Shown piece by piece: positions 40,204 through 49,634 of a stretch of 64,000 nt of DNA. The stretch's first letter is position 1; each line of letters opens with the position of its first letter. Both the position numbers and the translations under genes were made by a program. Origin of the DNA: Rhodobacter sp. 24-YEA-8 (GTDB lineage: Bacteria; Pseudomonadota; Alphaproteobacteria; Rhodobacterales; Rhodobacteraceae); the NCBI RefSeq assembly GCF_900105075.1, contig NZ_FNSK01000002.1, forward strand, positions 248,001-312,000, written 5' to 3'. The notes beneath the pieces are model-generated. The model was not told where the DNA came from. It ran no database searches and worked only from the letters and a program-made list of their open reading frames with translations.

Positions 40204-42222
40204 TCAGACCCCCGCCGCTGCTTGCAGCTGTTTGGTGCGCGCGGCCTCTTTCGCCTCGATCTCAGAGACCGGGATATAGAAGTCGCGGTTGTAGTTGAAG
40301 GTATGCCAGATCGCGACCGCGATCAGGCCTGCGAAAGACAGCACCGCGAGCCACCAGATATACCAGATCATCGCCATGCCGAAGACGGTCGCAATCGCAG
40401 ACAGGATCACCCCCATGCCGGTATTTTTCGGCATGTGAATTGCGTGATACTTGCCGGTCGGGCGCGCCGCGCCTTCGCGTTTCATATCCCACCAGGTGTC
40501 GAGACCATGGCTTATCGGCGTATAGGCGAAGTTGTAATCCGGGGGCGGCGAAGAGGTCGCCCATTCCAGCGTCCGCCCGTCCCAGGGATCGCCGGTCTCG
40601 TCGCGCATCGCAGGGTCGTTGCGCTTCCAGATCGAGACGCCCATCTGCACGAACATCGCCGCGATCCCGATGGCAATCAGCACCGCGCCAAAGGCCGCAA
40701 CGCCGAACCAGATCTGATAGCCTGGATCATCGAACACGCGCAGACGGCGGGTGACACCCATCAGCCCCAGCACATAAAGCGGCATGAAGGCCATCCAGAA
40801 GCCCACAACCCAGAACCAGAACGAGACCTTGCCCCAGAAGACGTTCAGCTTGTAGCCAAAGGCCTTGGGCCACCAGAAGTTGATCGCGGCAAACAGGCCG
40901 AACAGCACGCCGCCGATGATCACATTGTGGAAATGCGCCACCAGGAAAAGCGAGTTGTGCAGCACGAAATCCGCCGGCGGCACGGCAAGCAGCACGCCGG
41001 TCATGCCCCCCACCGTGAAGGTCAGCATGAAGGCGATGGTCCACATCATCGGAAGCTCATACCGGATGCGGCCCTTATACATGGTGAAGAGCCAGTTGAA
41101 GAGCTTGGCCCCGGTCGGGATCGAGATGATCATCGTGGTGATCCCGAAGAAGGAGTTGACGCTCGCCCCGGACCCCATCGTGAAGAAGTGGTGCAGCCAG
41201 ACAAGGTAGGACAGGATCGTGATACAGATCGTGGCATAGACCATCGAGCTGTAGCCGAAGAGCCGCTTTCCGGAGAAGGTCGAGGTGACTTCCGAGAACA
41301 CACCGAACAGCGGCAGGATCAGGATATAGACCTCGGGATGGCCCCAGATCCAGATCAGGTTGACATACATCATCGCATTGCCGCCCGCTTCATTGGTGAA
41401 GAAGGCAGTGCCGAGATAGCGGTCCAGCGTCAAAAGGATCAGCGTCATGGTCAGGATCGGGAAAGAGGCCACGATCAGGATATTGGCGCAAAGCGAGGTC
41501 CAGGTGAAAATCGGCATCCGCATCAGCGTCATGCCGGGCGCGCGCATTTTCAGGATCGTGATCAGAAGGTTGATACCCGACAGCGTGGTCCCCACGCCCG
41601 CGACCTGCAGACCCCAGATGTAATAATCAACGCCGACATAGGGGCTTGATTGCAACCCCGACAGTGGCGGGAAGGCAAGCCAGCCGGTCTGTGCAAATTC
41701 CCCGATGAACAGGGATGCCATAGTGATCACCGCGCCGCCCACCGTCATCCAGAACGAGAAATTGTTCAGGAAGGGGAAGGATACGTCCCTCGCCCCGATC
41801 TGCAGCGGCACAAGGTAGTTCATCAGCCCGGTGATGAAGGGCATCGCTACGAAGAAGATCATGATCACGCCATGGGCGGTGAAGACCTGATCATAATGGT
41901 GCGAGTTCAGATAGCCCTCGGAACCGCCAAAGGCCCAGACCTGTTGCAGCCGCATCATCAGTGCATCGGCAAAGCCGCGCACGAACATGATCAGCGCGAG
42001 AATGATATACATGATGCCGATCTTTTTGTGATCGACGCTCGTGAACCACTCTTTCCAGAGATAGCCCCAGAGCCTGAACTTTGTCAGCGCGGCCAGCATG
42101 ACCAGGCCACCCAGAACGACACCGGCAAAGGTGACCCAGATGATCGGGTCTTTCGGAATGGCCTCCCAGTTCAGGCGACCCAAAAGAAAGGTTGTGGGCT
42201 GAGCGCCCGGCGCATCTGCCAT
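40204..42222 (-). CDS. cyoB: Cytochrome bo3-type quinol oxidase subunit I
   Basis: This 672-residue catalytic subunit has about 15 membrane helices and carries the low-spin heme, the high-spin heme and CuB. Heme/CuB ligands are visible in [18 protein letters not shown] (CuB His, followed by the cross-linked Tyr) and [10 protein letters not shown] (CuB His pair), with [11 protein letters not shown] carrying the heme ligands. Extra N- and C-terminal helices mark the quinol-oxidising type. It oxidises ubiquinol, reduces O2 to water and pumps protons. Confidence 0.96.
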   Translation of the reverse strand: MADAPGAQPTTFLLGRLNWEAIPKDPIIWVTFAGVVLGGLVMLAALTKFRLWGYLWKEWFTSVDHKKIGIMYIILALIMFVRGFADALMMRLQQVWAFGGSEGYLNSHHYDQVFTAHGVIMIFFVAMPFITGLMNYLVPLQIGARDVSFPFLNNFSFWMTVGGAVITMASLFIGEFAQTGWLAFPPLSGLQSSPYVGVDYYIWGLQVAGVGTTLSGINLLITILKMRAPGMTLMRMPIFTWTSLCANILIVASFPILTMTLILLTLDRYLGTAFFTNEAGGNAMMYVNLIWIWGHPEVYILILPLFGVFSEVTSTFSGKRLFGYSSMVYATICITILSYLVWLHHFFTMGSGASVNSFFGITTMIISIPTGAKLFNWLFTMYKGRIRYELPMMWTIAFMLTFTVGGMTGVLLAVPPADFVLHNSLFLVAHFHNVIIGGVLFGLFAAINFWWPKAFGYKLNVFWGKVSFWFWVVGFWMAFMPLYVLGLMGVTRRLRVFDDPGYQIWFGVAAFGAVLIAIGIAAMFVQMGVSIWKRNDPAMRDETGDPWDGRTLEWATSSPPPDYNFAYTPISHGLDTWWDMKREGAARPTGKYHAIHMPKNTGMGVILSAIATVFGMAMIWYIWWLAVLSFAGLIAVAIWHTFNYNRDFYIPVSEIEAKEAARTKQLQAAAGV

Positions 42223-42236
42223 TTCTCAGCGTCCTT

Positions 42237-43436
42237 TCAGAAATCTTCGCCCGCAGCCGATTCCGGCGCGATCTGGCTGAACTGGGTGTTGGCCCGGCCG
42301 AAAAGGCCTGACGGCGGGGTCAGACCGGCACCGCGCATCGGGCCGGGTGCGGTGACTTCGCGCGGCGCGATAACGACGCGCTGGCTCAGCATCCTGGCTT
42401 CTTCATCCGGGCCACAGAAACCCTGGATCATGTTCGCATTGCCGCCGAGCACCGGGATCACGAGGCTGCGGCCATCGGCGCTGGCATATCGCGGCATCAG
42501 ATTCAGGATGCCGGCACGCCCCGCACCGCCTGCCGCGTCGATTTGCATCATCTCGGCGACGCAGATCTTGCCCTCTTCGACACAGATATTGACCACACGC
42601 GCGAACAGCACCGGATCGACCCCGGCATAGCCACGCGGCGGCTCGTTCTGGCTTGGGGCCGCAAGCTGAAGATAGGTGTCGCGGTCAAGCATTCCGCCCG
42701 CTGCCTTCGTTTCTGCTACAAACCCGTCAAACCCGGCCTGATCCGTCACCGTGGTCACGAAATGCATCCCCGAGAACCCGGCGCCGGAGTAATGCGAGGC
42801 GATCCCTTTGTATTCGCCTTGCTCGTTCAGCACGCCATGGAGCTTGGTCTCCATCCCCGGCATCGCATAGATCATCCCGGCCATGGCGGGGATGTAGAAG
42901 GCATTCATCACCGTGGAAGAGGTCAGGCTGAACTCGACCGGCGTATCTTCGGGCACCACAAGGCGGTTCACCGTGGCGATCCCCTGGTCGGGATAGATGA
43001 ACAGCCATTTCCAGTCGAGCGCGACCACTTCGACCTTCAGGGTCTCGTGTTCCTCGGTGACGGGGGTGTTCACATCTACGCGATCAAGCGGCCGATACGG
43101 GTCCAGAAGGTGGGTCCCCACCCAGGTCAGCGCGCCCAGACAGATGATAAGCAAAAGCGGCACAGCCCAGATCACCAGTTCGAGTTTGGTCGAATGATCC
43201 CAGTCGGGCTGATAGTCTGCCTCTTTGTTTTTGCTGCGATATTTCCATGCGAAAAACAGCGTGAGCAACATCACCGGCACGATGATGATAAGCATCAGAA
43301 GCGTTGTCTGCACCAGCAGATCGCGCTGCCGTGCGGCGACGTCACCTGCCGGGGCCAGCACTTCTGCCTTGCATCCCGCCAGCGCCAGAACCGCGACCAT
43401 CAGAAGAATCGCCGGGGATTTTATAAATGATTTCAT
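42237..43436 (-). CDS. cyoA: Cytochrome bo3-type quinol oxidase subunit II
   Basis: This 399-residue lipoprotein has a leader ending in a lipobox (VAVLALAGCKAE), two transmembrane helices (TTLLMLIIIVPVMLLTLFFAW and LVIWAVPLLLIICLGALTWVG), and a periplasmic cupredoxin-like domain with VVALDWKWLFIYP and FYIPAMAGMIYAMPGM. The CuA ligands of cytochrome c oxidases are absent, which fits quinol oxidation. It is longer than E. coli CyoA (315 residues) by a C-terminal tail including several Cys (VNICVEEGKICVAEM). ATG 43436 starts the leader; the longer ORF upstream is rejected. Confidence 0.95.
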   Translation of the reverse strand: MKSFIKSPAILLMVAVLALAGCKAEVLAPAGDVAARQRDLLVQTTLLMLIIIVPVMLLTLFFAWKYRSKNKEADYQPDWDHSTKLELVIWAVPLLLIICLGALTWVGTHLLDPYRPLDRVDVNTPVTEEHETLKVEVVALDWKWLFIYPDQGIATVNRLVVPEDTPVEFSLTSSTVMNAFYIPAMAGMIYAMPGMETKLHGVLNEQGEYKGIASHYSGAGFSGMHFVTTVTDQAGFDGFVAETKAAGGMLDRDTYLQLAAPSQNEPPRGYAGVDPVLFARVVNICVEEGKICVAEMMQIDAAGGAGRAGILNLMPRYASADGRSLVIPVLGGNANMIQGFCGPDEEARMLSQRVVIAPREVTAPGPMRGAGLTPPSGLFGRANTQFSQIAPESAAGEDF

Positions 43437-43679
43437 ATGACTGCCTTCATCTGCCGAAGTGGTCACGCTGGGCGGGCCTGACTGCCAGGCCCCCTCGCCT
43501 CTATCGCCTAACGTCATGCGGCGGCGCAGAACATGCGGCGTTTTGCCATATGCCGGATATACCGTATTCAGGGGCAAGTGAGTACAGGCGCCCCACCGCG
43601 ACCCCTGCAAAAGGGGGCCGGGGCAGATCCGGCGCTTCCGATCCTGCCCAATTCCTGAACCAGCCGGGACCCCATTCAG
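43437..43679. promoter_or_regulatory. Divergent promoter region of cyoABCD and the MFS transporter
   Basis: This 243-bp gap holds a perfect GGCCTG/CAGGCC stem with a 5-nt loop around 43480-43497 (cyo leader side) and a moderately AT-rich stretch ATATGCCGGATATACC at about 43548-43563 that may contain a promoter. No clear ArcA- or FNR-like site is recognised. Confidence 0.4.
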
Positions 43680-44993
43680 ATGTCGAACCCTTCCGCCACT
43701 GGCCGCAGCGATAAAAGCAACGAGGCGATCCATTCGGTGTCGCCCTCTGACATCGCTGTCGGCGTCATCATCGGCCGCGCTTCAGAGTTTTTTGATTTCT
43801 TCGTCTTTGCCATCGCCGCAGTGATCGTTTTCCCGAAACTGGTGTTTTCTTTCACCGATCCGCTTTCGGGCACGCTGATGTCCTTTGGTCTGCTGGCGCT
43901 GGCCTTTGTCGCGCGGCCCATCGGCTCGCTTTTGTTCATGTGGCTCGACCGGCAGATCGGGCGGGTGGCAAAGCTGACCATCGCGCTTTTCATGATGGGA
44001 ACTGCCACGGTGGCGATGGGGCTTCTGCCCTCTTATGAGACGGTCGGGATCTGGGCGGTGGTCATTCTGGCCGTGCTGCGGATCTGTCAGGGCCTGGCGC
44101 TGGCCGGCGCCTGGGACGGAATGCCATCGCTGCTGGCGATGAACGCGCCGGAACATCAGCGCGGACTTTACGCGATGGTGCCGCAGCTGGGGGCGCCGAT
44201 CGGGCTGATCGTGGCGACATTGCTGTTCGCCTATCTGCTCCACAGCCTCAGCCTGCAGGATTTCATGGAATTTGGCTGGCGCTATCCGTTCTTCGTGGCT
44301 TTCGCGGTCAATGTGGTGGCGCTGTTCGCGCGGCTGCGCATCGTCGCCTCGCATGAATTCCAGGAGCTCTATACCTCGCGCGAATTGCAACCGACGCCGG
44401 TCGGGCAGACGCTGCGCGAAGATGGCAGCACCGTGATCCTCGGCATTTTCGTGCCGCTGGCGACATTCGCGATGTTCCATATGGTGACGGTGTTCCCGCT
44501 GTCCTGGATCAACCTTTACACCGATGAAACCATTGGAGAATATCTGCTGCTTGATGCCGGGGCGGCCGCGAACGGGATCCTTGCGGTGATCCTTTCGGGC
44601 TGGCTTGCCGATACATTCGGGCGCCGCCGGCTTTTGCAGGCCACCGCCATTCTGATCGGGCTTTTCGCCATCGCGGCGCCGGTGCTTTTGTCGGGCGGGC
44701 GTACCGGTGAGGTGGTCTATCTGCTGCTGGGCTGGACCATTCTGGGGCTGAGCTTCGGGCAAAGCTCGGGCGCTGTCGGCGCGCTGTTCGGGGCGAAGAA
44801 CCGCTATACAGGCTCGGCCATCGTCTCGGATCTGGCATGGATGTTTGGCGCCGGTTTCGCGCCCATCACGGCGCTCTTCCTTGCCTCCTGGCTTGGATTG
44901 CCCGCCGCCGGTCTTTACCTGCTGTCCGGGGCGGTCTGTTCGATCATCGCGATCTGGATCGCCGGCCGGCTGGAATTCCGCGCCGCCGGCTGA
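43680..44993 (+). CDS. MFS transporter (metabolite:H+ symporter-like)
   Basis: This 437-residue transporter has twelve predicted helices and MFS signatures: DFFVFAIAAVIVFPK in helix 1, FVARPIGSLLFMWLDRQIGRV in the loop between helices 2 and 3, and GWLADTFGRRRLL in the second half. It resembles the family of sugar/organic acid symporters that often sits divergently next to cyo operons in proteobacteria. Substrate is unknown. A strong stem-loop lies just past its stop. Confidence 0.9.
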   Translation: MSNPSATGRSDKSNEAIHSVSPSDIAVGVIIGRASEFFDFFVFAIAAVIVFPKLVFSFTDPLSGTLMSFGLLALAFVARPIGSLLFMWLDRQIGRVAKLTIALFMMGTATVAMGLLPSYETVGIWAVVILAVLRICQGLALAGAWDGMPSLLAMNAPEHQRGLYAMVPQLGAPIGLIVATLLFAYLLHSLSLQDFMEFGWRYPFFVAFAVNVVALFARLRIVASHEFQELYTSRELQPTPVGQTLREDGSTVILGIFVPLATFAMFHMVTVFPLSWINLYTDETIGEYLLLDAGAAANGILAVILSGWLADTFGRRRLLQATAILIGLFAIAAPVLLSGGRTGEVVYLLLGWTILGLSFGQSSGAVGALFGAKNRYTGSAIVSDLAWMFGAGFAPITALFLASWLGLPAAGLYLLSGAVCSIIAIWIAGRLEFRAAG

Positions 44994-45005
44994 GCCAGGC
45001 CCGTT

Positions 45006-45040
45006 TCAGGCACTGCGCGGCATCTCGGGGCAGTGCCTGA
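45006..45040 (+). terminator. Terminator-like stem-loop after the MFS gene
   Basis: TCAGGCACTGC (45006-45016) and GCAGTGCCTGA (45030-45040) are perfect 11-bp arms around a 13-nt loop, starting 12 bp after the stop. There is no T-run after it on the plus strand. Confidence 0.65.
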
Positions 45041-45047
45041 GATCTGA

Positions 45048-45250
45048 TCACAGGCACAAGCCAGTGCCACTACAGAGCATGTCGTATCCCGTGGCGCCAT
45101 TGAGCCTGTCGGCAGGGATTCTGCCCGTAAGGGTGTCATTGCCGCCGAACCAGTACATGTCGGCAGATGGGGCTTCCACCACATGGGGCAGGCCACCAGA
45201 GAACACGGCAGCTGATAACCGCAGCCCCTCCCCGGTGATGACGATCCGAC
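45048..45250 (-). pseudogene. RTX-repeat-like remnant
   Basis: On the minus strand this piece reads ADMYWFGGNDTLTG, then ADRLNGATGYDML and ends CSGTGLCL. GGNDTLTG and ADRLNGATGYD resemble the glycine/aspartate nonapeptides of RTX calcium-binding proteins (GGxGNDxLxG). There are at most two repeats, no export signal and no proper start: the open frame only continues upstream by running antiphase through the end of the DHA2 pump gene. It could be the decayed 3' end of an RTX gene, or chance. Confidence 0.35.
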
Positions 45251-45303
45251 GCAACTTCGGCGGAGGGCCGACGCGGCGGCAGGCGCCGCGCCGGGTCTTT
45301 CGG

Positions 45304-46818
45304 TCAGGCATGCGGGCGGATCTCTTCGCCCTTTTCTGCTGCAGCATGGTCGCGGGTCTTGTGGCGGATCACCAGCCCCGCAAGGATCAGGGCAAGAATG
45401 GCCGCCAGGGTGACCCCGGTGAAGGCCTGTTCAAAGGCCGCGCGGGCCAGGGTGACCACCTGATCGGCCTCACGCTCCGGCAGGCTGGCCGCGAGGATCA
45501 GCGCCTCGTCGAGACTGTCGCGCGCCTCGTTTGCGATGGAGATGCCTTCGGGCAGAACGAGGCCGCGGGTGTAAAGTGCCGACATCAGGCTGCCCAGCAG
45601 CGCCACACCAAGGGCGCCGCCCAGTTCATAAGACACTTCCTCGACCGAGGCCGCCATGCCCGCCCGCTCTTCCGGTGCCGAAAGCATAATTGCGACCGAC
45701 GCGCCGGTCATCGCCGCGCCGATGCCGAAGCCCATCAACGTCAGGGCCGCAAGCCAGGCCCAGGCCGGCCCCTGATGCAGCGCCAGATAGGCCGCCAACG
45801 CGAAGCCCGACAAGAGAAGCGACCCCCAGAGCACCTTTGACGCGCCCAGACGCGGCAGCGCCAGCCCGGTCAGCGGCCCTGACAGGAACGAGGCCAGCGG
45901 GATCGGCAGGATCAGCAGCCCGGCCTCCAGCGGCGAGAGCCCGTCGACCAGCTGCAGACGCTGGCTGAACACCAGTTCGAACCCGATCAGCGCCGCCGAA
46001 GCGGTCAGCGCCGTCACCACACCGGCCGAAAACCGGGCATTGCGGAACAGGCTGAAATCGATCAGCGGTCGGGTCGCGCGCAGCTGGCGACGCAGGAAGA
46101 TCCACATGGCCAGCGCCCCGATCCCCGCTGAAAGCGCCAGCGCCAGAAGATCCGGCTCGCGTTTGGCAAGTTCCTTGATGGCAAAGACGAGACCAACCAG
46201 CCCGACCATCACCTGAACCGAACCGGCCAGATCCCAGGGGCTGTCCGGATTACCCGGGCGCCGCTTCAGCAGAATAGAGCCAGCAATCAGCGCCAGGACC
46301 ACCACCGGCACATTGATCAGAAAGACCGAGCCCCACCAGAACCATTCGAGCAGCACGCCGCCCACCACCGGGCCAAGTGCTGCCCCCCCCGAGGCGACCG
46401 CCGCCCAGATGCCGATGGCGAACGCGCGCTCTTTCTCATCGGTGAAAGTAAGCCGGATCAGAGACAGCGTGGCCGGCATCATCATCGCGGCCCCGATCGC
46501 CAGCAGCACCCTTGCGAAGATCAGCATCGAGGGCGCAGGCGAGAAAGCGGCGACCACCGAGGCGAGGCCGAACACGCAGAGCCCCGCAAGGAACATCTGC
46601 TTATGACCCAGCCGGTCGCCGAGCGTCCCCAGCCCCGGCAAAAGCCCGGCAACAACCAGCGGATAGGCATTGACGATCCAGAGTTTCTCGGTTGCCGTAG
46701 CACCGAGGTCATGGGTCAGGCGCGGCAATGCGGTATAGAGAACCGTCATATCAATGACGATCAGGAACAGAGCACTTGAGATAATGGCAAGAACAAGCCA
46801 GCGATTGGCGGCAGACAT
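45304..46818 (-). CDS. DHA2-family (SmvA/QacA-like) multidrug efflux MFS transporter
   Basis: This 504-residue pump has 14 predicted helices. Helix 1 has the DHA2 motif IDMTVLYTALPRLTHDLGA; motif A is GTLGDRLGHKQMF; helix 5 has GGAALGPVVGGVLLEWFWWG. Relatives such as SmvA and QacA export cationic biocides, dyes and methyl viologen with proton antiport. It is divergent from a TetR-family regulator, the standard repressor-pump layout. A polar tail follows the last helix. Confidence 0.92.
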   Translation of the reverse strand: MSAANRWLVLAIISSALFLIVIDMTVLYTALPRLTHDLGATATEKLWIVNAYPLVVAGLLPGLGTLGDRLGHKQMFLAGLCVFGLASVVAAFSPAPSMLIFARVLLAIGAAMMMPATLSLIRLTFTDEKERAFAIGIWAAVASGGAALGPVVGGVLLEWFWWGSVFLINVPVVVLALIAGSILLKRRPGNPDSPWDLAGSVQVMVGLVGLVFAIKELAKREPDLLALALSAGIGALAMWIFLRRQLRATRPLIDFSLFRNARFSAGVVTALTASAALIGFELVFSQRLQLVDGLSPLEAGLLILPIPLASFLSGPLTGLALPRLGASKVLWGSLLLSGFALAAYLALHQGPAWAWLAALTLMGFGIGAAMTGASVAIMLSAPEERAGMAASVEEVSYELGGALGVALLGSLMSALYTRGLVLPEGISIANEARDSLDEALILAASLPEREADQVVTLARAAFEQAFTGVTLAAILALILAGLVIRHKTRDHAAAEKGEEIRPHA

Positions 46819-46900
46819 CGGAAGGATCCGTTACTCGGTGAGGGCGTCATGCGCCCCGGCCGCAATATAAATACAACTGCATTGAAACGAAAGAGCCAAG
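46819..46900. promoter_or_regulatory. Divergent promoter region of the efflux pump and its TetR regulator
   Basis: This 82-bp gap is AT-rich at 46862-46885 (GCAATATAAATACAACTGCATTG), where CAAT and ATTG ends form an imperfect dyad. This is the probable overlapping promoter and TetR operator. Confidence 0.5.
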
Positions 46901-47461
46901 ATGTCGGGACGCCCGCGCAGCATAGACCGCGAGAAACTGCTTGATGCGGCCGAAGCAATTGTCGCGGCTGAAGGCGCGGCTGGGCTGAGCTTTGGCGCTC
47001 TGGCCAAAGCCGCCGGGGTGACGCGCGGCGGCGTACAATATGCCTTTGGCACCAAGGAGAACCTGATCCGCGCCATGGTCGACCGCTGGTCGGACAGTTT
47101 CGAGACCGATGTGCTGGGCGGCCTCGGCCCTGATCCGACGCCACAGGCTGTGGTTCAAAGCCATGTTCGCGCCAATGTTGCCACCGCCGATGCCGATTTC
47201 GCCCGCTCGGCCATGATGATGACCGCGATTTTCCAAAGCCCGGATCAGGTGGCTGAAACCCGGGCCTGGTATGACAGGCGGCTGGGCGGGCTTGATGTCA
47301 GCCGCCCCGAAGACCGCGACGCCGCCATTGCCTTTCTCGCCAGCGAGGGGGTGTTTTTCCTAAAGAGCTTTGGGCTGATCGGGCTGGATGACGCCGCCTG
47401 GCAACAGATCTTTGACGGCATTTCACGCCTTGCGGGCGGTCAGGGGGATAAGGAGCCCTGA
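46901..47461 (+). CDS. TetR-family transcriptional regulator
   Basis: This 186-residue repressor has an N-terminal helix-turn-helix (IVAAEGAAGLSFGALAKAAGVTRGGVQYAFGTKENLI) typical of TetR proteins and a helical C-terminal ligand domain. It is transcribed divergently from the DHA2 pump with an 82-bp gap, so it likely represses the pump and itself and is released by cationic drugs. ATG 46901 is the first codon of the conserved GRPRSIDREKLLDAAE start. Confidence 0.93.
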   Translation: MSGRPRSIDREKLLDAAEAIVAAEGAAGLSFGALAKAAGVTRGGVQYAFGTKENLIRAMVDRWSDSFETDVLGGLGPDPTPQAVVQSHVRANVATADADFARSAMMMTAIFQSPDQVAETRAWYDRRLGGLDVSRPEDRDAAIAFLASEGVFFLKSFGLIGLDDAAWQQIFDGISRLAGGQGDKEP

Positions 47462-47929
47462 AAGGGGCGCATCCGCAGCGGATCATTCCACAAGGGCATC
47501 ACCCCAGTTCAATCCGGCACATGTTCCGGACACGCGCTTTGGCTAAGCTGCTGGCGCCCCTTTTTGCGGTATATGCAGCGGATCTGCCCATGACCATCCT
47601 GCGCCTCTTTCCAGCCTCCGGCCCGGCTCGACATGGTGCTGCGGGTGATTGCCTTTGGCGCGATGGGCACCGTCGGGCGTGCATGACAGCATCCCAGCGG
47701 CCTTGCTTCCGGGATCGCGCAGGGCCCGGACGCCTGGAAGGACTATAAGCGGCGCCAGGCCGATATGATCGGTCGCCCGAACAGCCTGCCGCTGACACGG
47801 GGCGTGGTGTTCGACATTGGCCGATCTCCCCGCACACCGCTCATCGAGATTTGCACTGCTGTTCGGACTGCATTGGGGTAAACTTGACCGCAAGGCAGAT
47901 CGCGGGGGGCAGATGTCAGGGAACAGGCG
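47462..47929 (+). pseudogene. Degraded, non-coding-looking stretch
   Basis: About 470 bp without an intact gene. Short plus-strand frames carry protein-like pieces: RLDMVLRVIAFGAMGTVGRA ending at a TGA near 47686, then in another frame QGPDAWKDYKRRQADMIG and LPLTRGVVFDIGRSPRTPL, ending near 47880. Frame changes and stops suggest the remains of a small gene; I cannot name its family. The longest single frame is only 75 codons. Confidence 0.35.
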
Positions 47930-48268
47930 GTGCGCCATGACCATTGGGCTATGACGAAACAGGGTATCACTGCGCCCCAGAGGGCATTGCTTTCCGAGGC
48001 GCAAACCGCGCCGGACGGGATCCTGTCGCTGAAAGACGATCCGCGTGGCGAAGAGGTGATCGCCCTGGCCGAGCGGCTGACCGATCTTGGCCTCTTGCAT
48101 ATCGTCACCGCGCGGCGCTACCGGCTGAGCGATGCTGGCCGGGCCGCGCTTGAGGTGAAAGCAGGCCAGGGCCGCGCCGCGCGCAGCCAGCCTGCCGCAA
48201 CGGCGGCGGATGCCGAAGCCGGGAAACCACCGGGATTCTGGGCCCGCCTTTTTGGGGGTAAAAGCTGA
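47930..48268 (+). CDS. Small hypothetical protein
   Basis: This 112-residue protein has a possible winged-helix-like body (ALAERLTDLGLLHIVTARRYRLSDAGRAALE), a low-complexity alanine-rich linker and a C-terminal FWARLFGG motif of the kind that associates with membranes. GTG 47930 has AGGGA at good spacing; ATG 47951 is an alternative. The function is unknown. It converges on the sensor kinase gene with 19 bp between the stops. Confidence 0.6.
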   Translation: MRHDHWAMTKQGITAPQRALLSEAQTAPDGILSLKDDPRGEEVIALAERLTDLGLLHIVTARRYRLSDAGRAALEVKAGQGRAARSQPAATAADAEAGKPPGFWARLFGGKS

Positions 48269-48287
48269 TTACCGTTCCGCGAAGGGC

Positions 48288-49631
48288 TCAGCCCGCCAGA
48301 CCGGGCTGGACCGGGCCTGAGGGCAGCTGCAATTCCACCTCCAGGCCGCCGCCTGCCCGGTTCCTCAGAACCATCGTGCCACCATGCGCCGCGACGATCT
48401 TGCGGGTGATCGCGAGGCCAAGTCCAATGCCGCCGGTCTCGCGTGAACGGCTTTCCTCGCCGCGGACAAAGGGCTGCAGCACATCGGCAAGCCGGTTCTC
48501 CGGGATCCCCGGGCCACGGTCGCTGACCGTGATCACCGCTGCGCCCCGGATCCGGTCGAGGCTTACCCGGGCTGAACCGGCATAGCGCAGCGCATTGTCG
48601 ATCAGATTGCCGACCGCGCGGCGGATCGCCACCACCTGCACCGGAGCAAGTACCGGCTCATGCGCTGCGAGATGCACCCCCGCCCCCGCGCAAAGATCGG
48701 CCAGCACCTCGCGCAGATCGGTCTCGCGGCGCTCTTCTTCCGGCCCGGATCCGGTGGTGTAGCGCAGGATATCATCGGTCATCACCGTCATATCTTCGAG
48801 GATCCGGATCATCGGCAAGCGCAGCGCATCCTCATCAACCCCTTCGACGCGCAACCGCAGGCTGGTGATCGGCGTGCGCAGGTCATGGCCGACTGACGCC
48901 AGCATCCGGCGCCGGTCCTCTTCGAATGCGGCGATCTGGCTTTGCATCGTGTTGAACGACGCCGCCGCATCGCGGATCTCGCGCGGGCCGGTTTCGGTCA
49001 GGCGCACCGAATGATCGCCCCGCCCTGCCGCCAGCGAAGCCCCGGCAAGCTTTTTCAGGGGCTGCGTCATCTGGTGCAGGAAGAAAAGCCCGATCGCCAG
49101 GGCCACCGAAAGCGAGGCAATCAGCGGGATGAAAAACGTCGACTTCTGCCGCCAGACAGCCGAGAGGCCCAACGGATAGACCAGCGAATTGAGCCATTCC
49201 CCATCGCGCACGCCTTTGGCCAGCTGGACCGAAATGATCAGAAGCGCCGGGCTGCGCAGGTCGGCGCTTTGCCGGGCGACGGGCCGGGTCACGCGGATCA
49301 CATGGTTAGGCAGTGCACGGCGGATCTCATCGGCGATATCACCCAGCTCGTCCCCCGCATTGCGGGTCAAGGGCTCAGACTCGATGGAAAAACGGGTGTA
49401 GCCGGTCATCGACCGGGTGACGATCGCTTCGCCAGTCTCGCGGTCGGTCTCTTCAATCGTGTCGATCAGCGCGACCAGACGGCCCATATCATGCTGCACC
49501 CGGATCGCCTGATCAAAGGCAGACCCCTCCTGCGCCAGAAGCCAGGCGGCGGCGAGATTGCAAAACAGCAGCGAGGCAATCAGCAAAAGCGCGAAACGGC
49601 CATGAATACTGTCGGGGAGACGAAGCCACAT
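48288..49631 (-). CDS. Membrane sensor histidine kinase (PfeS-like)
   Basis: This 447-residue kinase has two transmembrane helices (FALLLIASLLFCNLAAAWLLAQ and STFFIPLIASLSVALAIGLFFLH) around a periplasmic sensor of about 130 residues, then a HAMP domain. The H-box is ASVGHDLRTPITSLRLRVEG, the N-box NLIDNALRYAG, and the G-boxes DRGPGIPENRL and GGIGLGLAITRKIV. It starts 3 bp after the response regulator gene ends. Together with the divergent FepA-like receptor, the layout is like PfeRS-PfeA, so it may sense a ferric siderophore or iron in the periplasm. The ligand is inferred. Confidence 0.92.
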   Translation of the reverse strand: MWLRLPDSIHGRFALLLIASLLFCNLAAAWLLAQEGSAFDQAIRVQHDMGRLVALIDTIEETDRETGEAIVTRSMTGYTRFSIESEPLTRNAGDELGDIADEIRRALPNHVIRVTRPVARQSADLRSPALLIISVQLAKGVRDGEWLNSLVYPLGLSAVWRQKSTFFIPLIASLSVALAIGLFFLHQMTQPLKKLAGASLAAGRGDHSVRLTETGPREIRDAAASFNTMQSQIAAFEEDRRRMLASVGHDLRTPITSLRLRVEGVDEDALRLPMIRILEDMTVMTDDILRYTTGSGPEEERRETDLREVLADLCAGAGVHLAAHEPVLAPVQVVAIRRAVGNLIDNALRYAGSARVSLDRIRGAAVITVSDRGPGIPENRLADVLQPFVRGEESRSRETGGIGLGLAITRKIVAAHGGTMVLRNRAGGGLEVELQLPSGPVQPGLAG

Positions 49632-49634
49632 GCC

